A stretch of DNA of 64,000 bases, taken from the NCBI GenBank assembly GCA_021774625.1, contig JAJFIV010000001.1, forward strand, positions 62,001 to 126,000, written 5' to 3'. Below are positions 45,690 to 56,230 of this stretch, in pieces. The position numbers were made by a program, and so were the translations under genes. Position 1 is the first letter of the stretch; every line of letters starts with the position of its first letter. This DNA comes from Alphaproteobacteria bacterium. Its GTDB lineage: Bacteria; Pseudomonadota; Alphaproteobacteria; Sphingomonadales; JAKSBY01. The notes under the pieces were generated by a model. The model saw only the letters and a program-made list of their open reading frames with translations, ran no database searches and was not told where the DNA came from.

Positions 45690-45711
45690 GTCAGTCTCGC
45701 CTGGTAAAACA

Positions 45712-45738
45712 GTGCGGGCACCCCCTATCAGCCCGCAC
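45712..45738 (-). terminator. Terminator-like hairpin between skp and fabZ
   Basis: Perfect 8-bp stem GTGCGGGC/GCCCGCAC, 11-nt loop, followed on the minus strand by TG and TTTT. It lies just past skp, at the position where lpxD is commonly found. Confidence 0.6.
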
Positions 45739-45752
45739 CAGTTTCTTTCCCG

Positions 45753-46325
45753 TTAATTTTGCGGCTGCTGGCCGGGAAGCGTCACCTTGAAGGACGGCAG
45801 GTTAGCATCCAGCTGCTCGACCACTTCCGTGGTAACATCCAGGCCAGCGATATGATGCTGGACAATATTCTTATCGAGCACCAGCGTAGCGCCATGCTTC
45901 TCCATCACGTCCTTGACAATCGGCCGCAGCACCCGCTGGATTTCCAGTTGCGCCTGCTGAAGGGCGACCTGGCGCTGCTGGGTTTTTTCCTGGATTTCCT
46001 GACGCGCAACCTGCTGTTTTTGCGTAAAGGCCCGCACCCGTTCCTCAAAGGCTTCGGGTGCAATCACGCTGCGCTGCCGGTTCAGTTCTTCCTGTTCCCG
46101 GTTCAACTGATCATTCAAATCCAGTGCGCGGGCTTCGAGATCAATCCGATTGGTTTCCATCTGAGCAGACACGTCTCTGCCGACGGCCGATTCATTCGTG
46201 ACCCGGTTAAAATCCACGACAACAATAACTGCCGGCGGCGCCTGCTGCGCCAGACCGGGATTGGAAAAAGCCGCGCTCACAAAGGCAAGGGCAGCAAAGA
46301 GGGTATAAATTTGTTTTTTCATCAT
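45753..46325 (-). CDS. skp: OmpH/Skp periplasmic chaperone
   Basis: 190 aa from the ATG just behind bamA. Signal peptide ending LAQQ, then the OmpH start VIVVVDFNRVTNESAVGRDV, a long coiled coil (RIDLEARALDLNDQLNREQE) and a C-terminal segment ending TEVVEQLDANLPSFKV. Holds unfolded outer-membrane proteins in the periplasm for BamA. It starts one base after the bamA stop (TAA A ATG). Confidence 0.93.
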   Translation of the reverse strand: MMKKQIYTLFAALAFVSAAFSNPGLAQQAPPAVIVVVDFNRVTNESAVGRDVSAQMETNRIDLEARALDLNDQLNREQEELNRQRSVIAPEAFEERVRAFTQKQQVARQEIQEKTQQRQVALQQAQLEIQRVLRPIVKDVMEKHGATLVLDKNIVQHHIAGLDVTTEVVEQLDANLPSFKVTLPGQQPQN

Positions 46326-46326
46326 T

Positions 46327-48699
46327 TTAAAAGGTCGTCCCAACGTTAAATTGTAAAGATTCAACCCTGTCGAATGGCTCTTTCCTGATAATACGCGAAA
46401 GATCAATTCGGAACGGGCCGAATGGTGAATCCCAGGTAACACCAATACCAACCGCCATGCGTGGTGTAAACCTGTCTCGGATAAGATCAGCAATCGCCAC
46501 GCCGGAAGGATCCAGCAGGGGATTGCCGTCAGCATCCCGTGTGGCGATGTCCGGCCGCCCCACCGAGCCTACATCGAAGAAGATACTGGGCTGCAGGCCC
46601 AGATCCTCAGCCGCAGCCCCCAAGGGTATGATGAGCTCTGCGGAAGCCACATAAAAAACATTACCGCCCAGTGCATTGCCGCCCTGGGTATTATTGGCTG
46701 TATCCCGCGGTCCGACGCCGGCAATATCGAACCCGCGTATTCTCGGCCCGCCCAGGAAAAACCGGTCATTGATGCGTATGTCCTGCCCAAGACCGACTAT
46801 GTGCCCTCCTTCGGCCCCCAAATGGAGAACCCATTCACCAATCACCGGGGTGTAATAATCATAGTCCAGGCTGCTGCGAATATATTTGATATTGCCCGCA
46901 AGACCGGCAAGGTCCTGCGACAACACGGCCCGCTGCCCCCGGGTCGGCCGGAGCGGGTTGTTGATGGAGTTATAAATGAGGCTGTAGCCGATGGCAGAGG
47001 TCGTATTCGTTCCCGCTGCATCTTCCAGGAAAGGCGAATTGGAGTTGAAGAACAACCGTACGGTATCCCGGCGCAAGGTATAGCGCAGACCAAGGCTCAT
47101 AAATTCCGTAAGCGGCAGGCCCGCCCTCAACGAACCGCCCAGACTGGTTGTATCGAAAGAACTGAACCGGGAGTTATTCAACTCTGTCCGGAAAAGATCA
47201 ATACCCGCCGCAATGTTGCGGCCAAGGAAATAGGGTTCCGTAAAACCGATATCAACCTGATTACGGAGTCTGGATAAAGTAAAGCCCAGCCGTAAATCCT
47301 GGCCTTTGCCAAGCAGATTACGCTCGCGGATATTCAGATCGAGCAAAAAACTCTCAAGGCTTGAAAAACCGGCGCCGATTGAAAGCTCGCCGGTGGCCTG
47401 CTCCTGTACGGCAACATCGATAATCACCCGGTCGGGCGCGTTCCCGGGGATTTGCTCGATCTCCACTTCACGGAAAAAGCCCAGGGCGCGGAGCCGCTGT
47501 TCCGAGCGGTTGATGCGGGCGGAATTGAATGCGTCTCCCTCGACAAAGCGGAATTCCCGGCGGATGACCTCATCCAGGGTCCTTACATTACCGTGAATAT
47601 CGATACGCTCGACGTAAACCCGCGGCGCATCCAGAATACGGAAGGTGATGGCAAGGGTCCTGGCCTGCCTGTCCGGAACAATCTGCGGCCGGATGTCGAC
47701 AAAGGCGAACCCCAATAGTCCGGCCGAGTTGGTCAGGGCCTCGATACTGTCTTCAATTAATTTGGCGTTATAGCGCTGACCTTCCCGCATCCGGAGGAAA
47801 ATTTTAAAAAAGTCGGCATTGATGTCGCGAATTTCACTGACCAGATCAATCTCGCCAAAGGTGTAAATCTCCCCTTCGTCGACTGTAAAAGTAACGAAAA
47901 AGTCTTCCCGGTCCGGGGTGAGTTCGGCCACGGCGGAAATCACGCGAAAATCCGCATACCCGTTCTGTAAATAAAACTGACGCAGCAATTCCCGGTCAAA
48001 AGCCTGCCGGTCAGGGTCATACGTATCGTTTGAGCCAAAAATTTTCCACCAGCGCGCTTCATTGGTCGCAAGCTCGTCTCGCAACTCACTGTCAGAGAAA
48101 CGTTCGTTGCCGATAAAATTGATCCGGCTGATTTTGGTTTTCGGCCCTTCGGAAATCTCAAAGACCAGATCGACGCGGTTTTGCGGCAACTGGATGATCT
48201 TTGGTTCAATGGAAGCTGCAAAGCGGCCGGACCGCCGGTATAACTCGATCATCCGCTGGACATCAGCCCGCACTTTGGCGCGGGTATATATGATCCTCGG
48301 GCGAAGCTGGACCTCTTCCAGCAATTCGTCATTATCCAGCCGGTCATTTCCCTCAAAGGCGATGCGGTTGATAATCGGATTTTCGACCAGGGTCACCAGC
48401 AGTGTGGTCGCATCCCGTCGGATCACCACATCGGAAAAAAGGCCAGTTGCGAACAGCGACTTAAGGCTTTGATCAATCCGCGCGGGATCGAATGGATCGC
48501 CCTGACGCACAACCATATAGGATTGGACTGTGGATGCCTCGATCCTTTGATTGCCGGTTATCACAATCTGCTCGATGGTTTCAGGCGCCTGCGCCAAAGC
48601 CGCCGGGAAAACATTGACCCAGGCCGGAAATTGACCAAACGCAAAGCACGCTGTCAGCGCAATTATTATTGTTCTAAGGCGCAACCGACCCTCTCCCAC
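46327..48699 (-). CDS. bamA: Outer membrane protein assembly factor BamA
   Basis: 790 aa. Signal peptide, five POTRA domains (about 40-430; first begins IEQIVITGNQRIEASTVQSY), then the 16-strand beta-barrel with FFLGGPRIRGFDIAGVGPRD (lid-loop RGF motif) and a terminal aromatic residue (FNVGTTF). Inserts beta-barrel proteins in the outer membrane. Middle of the envelope operon. Confidence 0.97.
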   Translation of the reverse strand: MGEGRLRLRTIIIALTACFAFGQFPAWVNVFPAALAQAPETIEQIVITGNQRIEASTVQSYMVVRQGDPFDPARIDQSLKSLFATGLFSDVVIRRDATTLLVTLVENPIINRIAFEGNDRLDNDELLEEVQLRPRIIYTRAKVRADVQRMIELYRRSGRFAASIEPKIIQLPQNRVDLVFEISEGPKTKISRINFIGNERFSDSELRDELATNEARWWKIFGSNDTYDPDRQAFDRELLRQFYLQNGYADFRVISAVAELTPDREDFFVTFTVDEGEIYTFGEIDLVSEIRDINADFFKIFLRMREGQRYNAKLIEDSIEALTNSAGLLGFAFVDIRPQIVPDRQARTLAITFRILDAPRVYVERIDIHGNVRTLDEVIRREFRFVEGDAFNSARINRSEQRLRALGFFREVEIEQIPGNAPDRVIIDVAVQEQATGELSIGAGFSSLESFLLDLNIRERNLLGKGQDLRLGFTLSRLRNQVDIGFTEPYFLGRNIAAGIDLFRTELNNSRFSSFDTTSLGGSLRAGLPLTEFMSLGLRYTLRRDTVRLFFNSNSPFLEDAAGTNTTSAIGYSLIYNSINNPLRPTRGQRAVLSQDLAGLAGNIKYIRSSLDYDYYTPVIGEWVLHLGAEGGHIVGLGQDIRINDRFFLGGPRIRGFDIAGVGPRDTANNTQGGNALGGNVFYVASAELIIPLGAAAEDLGLQPSIFFDVGSVGRPDIATRDADGNPLLDPSGVAIADLIRDRFTPRMAVGIGVTWDSPFGPFRIDLSRIIRKEPFDRVESLQFNVGTTF

Positions 48700-48705
48700 T
48701 CCCCA

Positions 48706-49839
48706 CTACAACAAGCTTTCAATCGCGTCCCAGACCTTAAACGCGTTCAGGTCCTGGATTGTCAAGAAAACAAATAGCGTCAGCACCACTGCCAGACCCG
48801 CCATAAAACTCATTTCCTGTGCGCGCAGGCTCAGTGGCCGCCGCCGCACGGCTTCAATTCCGTAAAACAATAAATGACCGCCATCCAGCATCGGAATAGG
48901 GAAGAGATTGACCAGGCCAAGATTAATCGAAACCAGGGCAACGAACAGCACCAGGTCAATGGCGCTACGTGACGCCGTCTCACCCGATATCTGCGCGATG
49001 CGAAGCGGACCGCCCATTTCTTTTACCGAGCGGACGCCCATGATAATCTGGCCAATGGAAACCAGCATTAATTGCACGGTGTCAATCGTTTTGCCAACCG
49101 ATTCATAGCCCGCTTCGAATGGCCCGACATCCTTGATTTCCCTTGGCCCAGGCGCCACGCCCAGGAAACCATACGCATACTGATTGCCAAATCTGTCTTC
49201 TAAAAACCGCTCCCGGGGCGTCGCCGTCAGGATGGTTTCCGCTCCATCACGCAGCACACCAAATTCCATGGTCTTGCCAGGGTTCATCCGAATGATATCG
49301 GTAAGCTTTTCAAACCGGTCGATTTCTTTGTCCTCAATGCGGATAATGGTATCGCCCGGCAGAAAGCCGGCTTCCTGAGCGGCGCTGTCGGGGGTCACTT
49401 CGGTCAGCGTCGCCGGCGTAAAAGGCACCCCGATTGCAAGATAGAGCGCAATATATATCAATATCGCAAACAGGAAATTGGTGACCGGTCCGGCAGCGAC
49501 AATAGCCGCGCGCTGGCCGAGGGATTTATGATGAAAAGCAACCGCTTTCTCTTCCGCCGTCATATGCTGCACGGCTTCACCGGGAGCGCTGGCCGCATTC
49601 AGGTCGCCGAAAAATTTTACATAGCCGCCAAGCGGAATCCAGCTGATTTTCCAGCGCGTGCCATTGGCGTCATTCCAGCCGAAAATCTCCGGCCCGAAGC
49701 CGATGGAGAACACATCCACCTTCACCCCGTTCTTTCGTGCGATAAAATAATGACCCCATTCATGCACGAAAACGAGCACGGTGAGCACCGCCAGAAAGAT
49801 AAAAACCGTAAAAAGAAAACCCGGAGCCGCTGCTTCCAT
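48706..49839 (-). CDS. rseP: RseP/MmpA site-2 protease
   Basis: 377 aa. Membrane zinc protease with HEWGH at 26-30, a single PDZ region (about 125-205; GFLPGDTIIRIEDKEI), and the second metal-site motif NLFPIPMLDGGHLLFY. Performs intramembrane cleavage of anti-sigma factors and signal peptides. It lies between dxr and bamA. Confidence 0.96.
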   Translation of the reverse strand: MEAAAPGFLFTVFIFLAVLTVLVFVHEWGHYFIARKNGVKVDVFSIGFGPEIFGWNDANGTRWKISWIPLGGYVKFFGDLNAASAPGEAVQHMTAEEKAVAFHHKSLGQRAAIVAAGPVTNFLFAILIYIALYLAIGVPFTPATLTEVTPDSAAQEAGFLPGDTIIRIEDKEIDRFEKLTDIIRMNPGKTMEFGVLRDGAETILTATPRERFLEDRFGNQYAYGFLGVAPGPREIKDVGPFEAGYESVGKTIDTVQLMLVSIGQIIMGVRSVKEMGGPLRIAQISGETASRSAIDLVLFVALVSINLGLVNLFPIPMLDGGHLLFYGIEAVRRRPLSLRAQEMSFMAGLAVVLTLFVFLTIQDLNAFKVWDAIESLL

Positions 49840-49845
49840 AAGTCC

Positions 49846-51033
49846 CTACTTCAGTTGCGTCATGATTTCGCCCGCCGTCCGCCTCGCCTGCTGATCAATC
49901 TCAAACACATCATCCAGACTATTCAGCCGACCGCTCGGAAGACGCTCAAGCGTCTCTTCCACAATTCTGCCAATGTCAAGAAATCCAACAGCGCGATCCA
50001 GGAACCCATAGACTGCCACTTCATTCGCGGCGTTGAGGATAGTAGGGGCGCTGCCGCCGGTTTGCAAGGCCTTGCGCGCCATATTCAGGGCCGGAAAGCG
50101 CTCCGTATCGGGTTTTTCGAAAGTCAGTTGACCAATTTCCGCCAAATCGAGCTTCGCAGAGGGCGTTTCGCCCCGTTCCGGCCAGTTAAGGGCATAACCG
50201 ATAGGGGTCCGCATGTCGGGGCTGCCAAGTTGCGCCAGCACCGAACCGTCCACATATGCGACCAAGCTGTGTATGACCGATTGCGGGTGAACCACCACGT
50301 CAATCCGCTCTTCACCAACCGGGAAAAGATGATAGGCCTCAATCATCTCAAGCCCCTTATTCATCAGGGTCGCACTGTCGACGGATATTTTTGCACCCAT
50401 GGACCAGTTGGGGTGCGCCACCGCCTGTTCCGGCGTCATTGTTGCCATTTCCTTGCTGGATTTGGTGCGGAAAGGCCCGCCGGAAGCCGTGAGAATAATC
50501 TTTTCAATGGATGAAATGCGGTCGAAATCAAACACCTGGTAAATGGCGTTATGTTCGGAATCGACGGGCAAAAGCGTCGCATTGCTCTTTTCGACTTCAC
50601 GCATCATCAGGTCGCCGGCGCATACGAGACATTCCTTATTGGCCAAACCGACGATTGCCCCGCGCCGGACCGCTGCCAGAGTAGGCTTCAGCCCGGCCGC
50701 GCCGACAATGGCGCCCATCAGCCAGTCAGACGCTGCATCTGCGGCGTCTATGATCGCGTCATAGCCCGCTGCCGCCTGCACGCCCGTGTTTTTTAGTCCG
50801 TCTACCAACTCCCGGTACTTACTCTCGTCACCAATTACGGCAATTTCTGGGCAGAAGGCGCGCGCCTGTTCAATCAGCCGCTCCACATTGCCGTTGGCCG
50901 TCAGCGCCACGACTTTATAAGCATCCGGATTGCGCCCGATCAGATCAAGCGTATTGCAGCCCACCGAGCCGGTGGAGCCGAGAATACTGACTGTTTTCCG
51001 CGAGGTTTGAGGTTTCTCTTTCAATACCGCCAC
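49846..51033 (-). CDS. dxr: DXP reductoisomerase
   Basis: 395 aa. NADPH-binding ILGSTGSVGCNTLDLI at the N-terminus, metal/substrate site LPVDSEHNAIYQVF, and TASGGPFR with the mobile loop (KTSKEMATMTPEQAVAHPNW). Second step of the MEP isoprenoid pathway, feeding UppS upstream in this operon. Confidence 0.97.
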   Translation of the reverse strand: MAVLKEKPQTSRKTVSILGSTGSVGCNTLDLIGRNPDAYKVVALTANGNVERLIEQARAFCPEIAVIGDESKYRELVDGLKNTGVQAAAGYDAIIDAADAASDWLMGAIVGAAGLKPTLAAVRRGAIVGLANKECLVCAGDLMMREVEKSNATLLPVDSEHNAIYQVFDFDRISSIEKIILTASGGPFRTKSSKEMATMTPEQAVAHPNWSMGAKISVDSATLMNKGLEMIEAYHLFPVGEERIDVVVHPQSVIHSLVAYVDGSVLAQLGSPDMRTPIGYALNWPERGETPSAKLDLAEIGQLTFEKPDTERFPALNMARKALQTGGSAPTILNAANEVAVYGFLDRAVGFLDIGRIVEETLERLPSGRLNSLDDVFEIDQQARRTAGEIMTQLK

Positions 51034-51035
51034 AT

Positions 51036-51848
51036 TTATTCTCCGGCTAAATTCATATAAGCCTGCCCCAGTGCAAAGGCAGGCGCTGTCAACAGCAGGC
51101 CGTCAACCCGATCAAAAATGCCGCCATGTCCCGGTATCAGTTTCCCGGAATCTTTCTTGCCGAAATGCCGTTTGGCCCGGCTTTCCAGAATATCCCCCGT
51201 CTGCGCAAGGATTGCCAGCGCGCTGGCGGCCATTGCTGCCCAAAGCAGACGGTCAAAGTGGAAATAAGACGCCACGGCAAGACCAAGAATGACCGCCAGG
51301 AGTATACCCCCCGCCAAACCGGCCCAGGTTTTTTTGGGGCTGATTTTAGGGGCGAGTTTGGGGCCGCCGATGGCGCGCCCGGCAAAATAGCCGCCGATAT
51401 CGGTCGCCCAGACTACCAGCAGCAGCCATAATACCAGCGCCCCGCCATGCGGCGCATCCCGCAGCCACATAAAGGCAAGGATGGGAAAACCCGTCATAAG
51501 AATGCCGGTCCCGATCCAGGCATATTGCTTCTGGCGGAAGATGAACCCAAGGGTCAGAGAGGCCAGAAAGGCGGCAACGATACCAGCGGCCGCGTGGCCG
51601 AAAGCCCGCGAAGTATCAAGCCGGAAAGCCGCAATCATAGCCGCCGCGGCAAACACCATGAAAATATATTTCAGCAGGCGGTCCGCATTCACCAACGTCA
51701 GCCATTCCCATATCATCAGAAGACCGGCAATGGCGATAAACCCGCGAAACAGCGGGCCGCCATACCAGAGGACGAAAAGAATAACCGGGAGAAGCGCAAG
51801 TGCCGAAATTACCCGAACCTTCAAATCACTGGAAAACACATTTGCCAT
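51036..51848 (-). CDS. cdsA: Phosphatidate cytidylyltransferase
   Basis: 270 aa, about eight membrane helices, with the CdsA signature GDILESRAKRHFGKKDSGKL and IPGHGGIFDRVDGLL. Makes CDP-diacylglycerol for phospholipids at the inner membrane. Two bases separate it from dxr. Confidence 0.96.
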   Translation of the reverse strand: MANVFSSDLKVRVISALALLPVILFVLWYGGPLFRGFIAIAGLLMIWEWLTLVNADRLLKYIFMVFAAAAMIAAFRLDTSRAFGHAAAGIVAAFLASLTLGFIFRQKQYAWIGTGILMTGFPILAFMWLRDAPHGGALVLWLLLVVWATDIGGYFAGRAIGGPKLAPKISPKKTWAGLAGGILLAVILGLAVASYFHFDRLLWAAMAASALAILAQTGDILESRAKRHFGKKDSGKLIPGHGGIFDRVDGLLLTAPAFALGQAYMNLAGE

Positions 51849-51862
51849 TGTCCCGCCGTTTC

Positions 51863-52594
51863 TCAGCTGCGCGCGCCGAAGCGGCGTTCCCGCGATTGAA
51901 ATTCATGAATAGCGGATGCCAGGGCTTTGCGGTTGAAATCGGGCCAAAGGGTATCGAGGAATAAAAGTTCGGTATAGGCAGACTGCCAAAGCAGAAAGTT
52001 ACTGAGACGTTTTTCCCCGCTGGTGCGGATCAGAAGATCCGGGTCAGGCAAACCATAGGTGTGCAGCTTCGCGGCAAAAACCTCTTCCGTAATGTCGGAG
52101 GGCCTGAGAATGCCATCCGCCGCATCCTGCGCCAATGAACGGGCGGCGCGGGCAATTTCCGCATGGCTGCCATAGTTGAGGGCAATGCTCAAAACCAGGC
52201 GGTTATTGGCGGCCGTTTCCGCCTCGGCATCGCTGATCAGGCTGCGGATGTCGTCTGAAAAAGGACTTAAATCACCAATAAACCGGACTTTCACCCCATT
52301 CTTGCGAAGCTGATCCAGTTCCTGGCGGATATAAAGCCGCAACAGTCCCATCAGATCGTCAATCTCATCGGCGGGCCGCTTCCAGTTTTCCGATGAAAAA
52401 GCAAAAAGCGTCAGATAGGAAATCCCGTGCTCGATACAGCCTTTCACGGCCTTGCGCACTGCATCCGCCCCCTTGCGATGACCGGCAGCCCGCGGCAAAA
52501 GGCGTTTTTTCGCCCACCGCCCATTACCATCCATGATGATAGCGATATGCGTCGGCACCGGTGCCGGATGGGATTTCAAAGAAGCGCTCAACAT
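51863..52594 (-). CDS. uppS: Undecaprenyl diphosphate synthase
   Basis: 243 aa. The cis-prenyltransferase start HIAIIMDGNGRWAKKR includes catalytic Asp22, plus LTLFAFSSENWKRP and the C-terminal DLLIRTSGEKRLSNFLLWQ. Makes the C55 carrier for peptidoglycan and polysaccharides. Confidence 0.97.
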   Translation of the reverse strand: MLSASLKSHPAPVPTHIAIIMDGNGRWAKKRLLPRAAGHRKGADAVRKAVKGCIEHGISYLTLFAFSSENWKRPADEIDDLMGLLRLYIRQELDQLRKNGVKVRFIGDLSPFSDDIRSLISDAEAETAANNRLVLSIALNYGSHAEIARAARSLAQDAADGILRPSDITEEVFAAKLHTYGLPDPDLLIRTSGEKRLSNFLLWQSAYTELLFLDTLWPDFNRKALASAIHEFQSRERRFGARS

Positions 52595-52608
52595 AAAATA
52601 CTCACAGG

Positions 52609-53166
52609 TTAAACCTGCATGATTTCCTTCTCTTTGGACGCATAGACGTCGTCAATTTTAGCGATATGCTCGTCGGTCTGTTTCTGAATTTCTTCGGCCC
52701 AGAGTTTATGTTCATCCTCACTCATATCGCCGTCTTTTTCCATTTTCTTCAGCATGTCCATACCGTCGCGGCGGACATTGCGGACCGCAACCCGCCCCTG
52801 TTCGGCATATTTTCCGGCAATTTTGCTAAGCTCCAAACGCCGTTCTTCCGTCAGTTCCGGGATCGGAATACGGATCAACTGCCCGTCCGGTATAGGATTC
52901 AGACCCAACCCGGAAGCGCGGATCGCTTTTTCCACCGCCAGCACATTGCCACGGTCCCACACCTGCACCGTCAAAAGGCGGGCTTCCGGGATTGATACAG
53001 TTCCCACCTGGTTCAAAGGCATATGGGCGCCATAAACATCAACCATGACAGGGTCGAGAAGACTGGTCGAGGCGCGCCCCGTTCTCAGCCCGGCAAATTC
53101 ATGTTTCAATGCCTCAACTGCGCCATCCATGCGCCGTTCAATATCCGATAAATCTGGATCGCTCAT
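52609..53166 (-). CDS. frr: Ribosome recycling factor
   Basis: 185 aa, standard length. Motifs: [35 protein letters not shown] and [13 protein letters not shown]. Splits post-termination ribosomes with EF-G. Its start overlaps the pyrH stop by ATGA. Confidence 0.98.
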   Translation of the reverse strand: MSDPDLSDIERRMDGAVEALKHEFAGLRTGRASTSLLDPVMVDVYGAHMPLNQVGTVSIPEARLLTVQVWDRGNVLAVEKAIRASGLGLNPIPDGQLIRIPIPELTEERRLELSKIAGKYAEQGRVAVRNVRRDGMDMLKKMEKDGDMSEDEHKLWAEEIQKQTDEHIAKIDDVYASKEKEIMQV

Positions 53167-53894
53167 AATTCTCCCTCCTCTGAAATAACCGTGCAGGTTC
53201 CTCCACCCTGGACGACACGGCCAAATTCACTTTCTTTATGAATGGAAAAGACCACAATCGGGATCTTGTTTTCCCGGGCCAGCGAAATGGCCGAGGCATC
53301 CATCACCTTCAAATCATTCCGCAGAACATCCATATAGCTCAGACTTTCATAGCGGGTCGCATCCGGCGTGGTTTTTGGGTCGGCGGAATAAACGCCGTCA
53401 ACCTGTGTGCCCTTCAGCAGGGCGTCACACCCCATTTCCGCCGCCCGCAACGCCGCCGCTGTATCCGTGGTAAAAAACGGATTACCGGTCCCGGCGCCAA
53501 AAATCACCACCCGGCCTTTTTCCATATGCCGGATGGCGCGGCGGCGGATATAAGGTTCACAAACACTTGCCATGGGAATGGCGGAAAGGACCCGGGTGTC
53601 AACGCCTTCATGTTCAAGCGCATTTTGTACAGCAAGCGCATTGATCACGGTTGCCAGCATTCCCATATAATCGCCGGAGGCCCGGTCCATACCGGTTGCC
53701 GCACCGGCGACACCGCGAAAAATATTGCCGCCGCCAACCACCAATGAGACCTGTACACCCATATCGCGTACTCGTTTTACTTCCCGCGCCACCCGTTCAA
53801 CAATGTCCTGATCGATACCGAAGGAACCGGCCCCCATCAGGGCTTCCCCTGACAATTTCAAAAGAACACGGCGATATTTTGGCGGTGTAGACAT
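53163..53894 (-). CDS. pyrH: UMP kinase
   Basis: 243 aa. Amino-acid-kinase fold: [54 protein letters not shown]. Phosphorylates UMP. Overlaps frr by ATGA; about 160 bp with the tsf terminator lie upstream, so it probably has its own promoter. Confidence 0.98.
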   Translation of the reverse strand: MSTPPKYRRVLLKLSGEALMGAGSFGIDQDIVERVAREVKRVRDMGVQVSLVVGGGNIFRGVAGAATGMDRASGDYMGMLATVINALAVQNALEHEGVDTRVLSAIPMASVCEPYIRRRAIRHMEKGRVVIFGAGTGNPFFTTDTAAALRAAEMGCDALLKGTQVDGVYSADPKTTPDATRYESLSYMDVLRNDLKVMDASAISLARENKIPIVVFSIHKESEFGRVVQGGGTCTVISEEGEL

Positions 53895-54001
53895 ACTCTC
53901 TATACCCCGAATAATGTCGTTATCATTTTCTGTGCGCAGACTAGCTGTTTCGGCCCGGAAAGGCTACCGGAACTTCTCGCTTTCTGCGCGGTGCAGCAAA
54001 A

Positions 54002-54035
54002 AGCCCGGAGAAACGGTTTTGCGTTTCTCCGGGCT
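54002..54035 (-). terminator. Intrinsic terminator of rpsB-tsf
   Basis: Fourteen-bp perfect stem AGCCCGGAGAAACG/CGTTTCTCCGGGCT, 6-nt loop, followed by TTTTTG on the minus strand. Confidence 0.92.
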
Positions 54036-54052
54036 GCTATTCTTTTCAGCAA

Positions 54053-54982
54053 TTAAAGGCCTGCCGCGGCTTTGACTTCTGCGGCAAAATCGGGGCCTTC
54101 TTCCTTTTCAATGCCTTCGCCAAGCGCCATCCGGATAAATCCTGTAAGCTTTACCTGAGCGCCCAGATCCTTGGCGGCGTTTTCAATCACCGCGGCAATC
54201 TTGGTTTCATTATCAATAACGAAGGTCTGCTGCAGCAGCACCACTTCTTCATAATATTTCCGGATGCGGCCCTCGATCATTTTCTCAATGATATTTTCCG
54301 GTTTGCCGGACTGGCGCGCCTGATCGGAAAGAATGTCCTTTTCACGCTGCACAAGTGCGGGGTCCAGATCCTCAATGGACAAAGCCTGCGGGCCGGACGC
54401 AGCCACATGCATGGCGATCTGCTTGCCAAGCGCTTCCAGGGCAGCAGTGTCAGCAGCGGACTCCAGGGCCACCAGCACGCCGATTTTGCCAAGGTTGGGG
54501 ACGACAACATTATGGACATAGCTGACGACTACGCCCTGCTGGACGGAAAGCGCCGCGCAACGGCGGAACTGAATATTTTCACCAATGGTCGCAATCAGAT
54601 GGGTTGCCTGTTCTTTAACCGTCCGGCCGGTTCCAGGATAGCCGGAATTTAACAGGCTGTCCTGATCCCCTTCATTGGCCAGGGCCAGATCGGCAACCGT
54701 ACGGACAAAATCCTGGAATACGTCATTGCGCGCCACGAAATCGGTTTCTGAATTGATTTCCACCAGTGCGCCTGCATTGCCGCCAACGGATGCGCCAACC
54801 AGACCGTCTGCCGCAACCCGGCCGAATTTTTTCGCGGCGGCGGCAAGGCCGTTTTTCCGCAGCCAGTCAATGGCGGCTTCGACATCGCCATTATTTTCCG
54901 TCAATGCTTTTTTACAATCCATCATGCCCGCGCCGGACTTTTCACGCAGTTCCTTGACGAGGGCGGCTGTAATCTCTGCCAT
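54053..54982 (-). CDS. tsf: Elongation factor Ts
   Basis: 309 aa. N-terminal UBA-like [16 protein letters not shown] and the EF-Tu-contacting [12 protein letters not shown]. Recycles EF-Tu-GDP. Two bases separate it from rpsB, and a strong terminator follows. Confidence 0.98.
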   Translation of the reverse strand: MAEITAALVKELREKSGAGMMDCKKALTENNGDVEAAIDWLRKNGLAAAAKKFGRVAADGLVGASVGGNAGALVEINSETDFVARNDVFQDFVRTVADLALANEGDQDSLLNSGYPGTGRTVKEQATHLIATIGENIQFRRCAALSVQQGVVVSYVHNVVVPNLGKIGVLVALESAADTAALEALGKQIAMHVAASGPQALSIEDLDPALVQREKDILSDQARQSGKPENIIEKMIEGRIRKYYEEVVLLQQTFVIDNETKIAAVIENAAKDLGAQVKLTGFIRMALGEGIEKEEGPDFAAEVKAAAGL

Positions 54983-54984
54983 GA

Positions 54985-56076
54985 TTATTCCTTCGATTCT
55001 GTCTTGGCCGATTTCGCTGCGGTCTTCGCAGCAGGTTTCGCCGCCGCCTTTTTAGGAGCAGCTTTTTTAGGAGCAGCTTTTTTGCCGGGCGCCACGTTCT
55101 TTGCCGCTTCTTTCTTTGCCGGTGCCTTTTTGGCCGGCGCTTTCTTTGCAGCCGGCGCTGGTTTTGCCTCAGTCTTTGGCGCAGCCGGTTTCTCATCCGC
55201 GTCCGCGGTTTTTTTCGCGGCGGCTACGGGTTTTGCTTCCTGAGCAGCGGGCTCTGCCTTCGGCGCGGTCTCGATTTCCTTTACCGCTTCTTCAGCAGGC
55301 TTGTCCGCAGCTTTGGCCTTGGCCGGTTTGGCAGCCACTTCCACCGGCGGGGCTTCCGATGCGCCGATATCAACGCCATGGCTGACCTGCTCTACCTGCA
55401 GACCATCCAGCACGGCGCCGGAAACAAGCTCGCAATACAACTGGATCGCACGGCTGGCATCGTCATTGCCGGGAATGGGGAAGGCAATTCCCTCCGGATC
55501 GCAATTGGTGTCAAGAACAGCGATCACAGGAATATTCAGGGTATTGGCTTCGCTGATGGCGATGGCTTCCCGGTTGGTGTCGATGACAAACATCACATCC
55601 GGCAATCCGCCCATTTCACGAATGCCGCCGAGCGCCCGTTCAAGCTTGTCGCGCTGACGGCTCATCTGCAGGCGTTCCTTCTTGGTCAGGCCAGCCCCTT
55701 CCTTCGCCAGTTCCTCATCCAGGGTTTTCAGACGCTTGATGGAATTGGAAATGGTCTTCCAGTTTGTCAGCATGCCGCCGAGCCAGCGGTGATTGACATA
55801 ATGCTGGCCGCAGCGCTTGGCCGCTTCGGCAATCGGGCCTGACGCCTGACGTTTGGTGCCGACAAACAGCACACGGCCGCCGCCGGCAACGATGGTGCGG
55901 AAAAATTCCAGCGCCCGGTACAAATGCGGCACGGTCTGTGACAGGTCAATTATATGAATTTTGTTGCGGGCGCCGTATATATACGGGCCCATTTTCGGGT
56001 TCCAGCGGTGGGTTTGGTGGCCAAAGTGAACGCCTGCTTCCAACAGCTGACGCATCGAAAAATCTGGCAAAGCCAT
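54985..56076 (-). CDS. rpsB: Ribosomal protein S2 with long Ala/Lys-rich tail
   Basis: 363 aa from ATG 56076 ([20 protein letters not shown]), about 100 residues longer than typical S2. S2 signatures: [32 protein letters not shown], and [20 protein letters not shown]. The extension (from about residue 255) starts acidic/Ala-rich and ends in Lys-Ala-Pro repeats ([18 protein letters not shown]). It sits on the 30S platform; the tail would reach solvent or rRNA. Upstream open codons are the leader. Confidence 0.97.
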   Translation of the reverse strand: MALPDFSMRQLLEAGVHFGHQTHRWNPKMGPYIYGARNKIHIIDLSQTVPHLYRALEFFRTIVAGGGRVLFVGTKRQASGPIAEAAKRCGQHYVNHRWLGGMLTNWKTISNSIKRLKTLDEELAKEGAGLTKKERLQMSRQRDKLERALGGIREMGGLPDVMFVIDTNREAIAISEANTLNIPVIAVLDTNCDPEGIAFPIPGNDDASRAIQLYCELVSGAVLDGLQVEQVSHGVDIGASEAPPVEVAAKPAKAKAADKPAEEAVKEIETAPKAEPAAQEAKPVAAAKKTADADEKPAAPKTEAKPAPAAKKAPAKKAPAKKEAAKNVAPGKKAAPKKAAPKKAAAKPAAKTAAKSAKTESKE

Positions 56077-56230
56077 ATCGAGTTCCTTTCCGGTTAATCC
56101 TCCGCGGGCCGTCGGTCCATTTCTCCGGACACCGGATGCCGAAATCTCTCCCGGCCAAGCCCGCGTGTGAAGTGCGGTCCCTTTAACGCGGTTCAGGGCA
56201 GAGTTCAAGGGGAAAGATTGCTTTGCCAAC

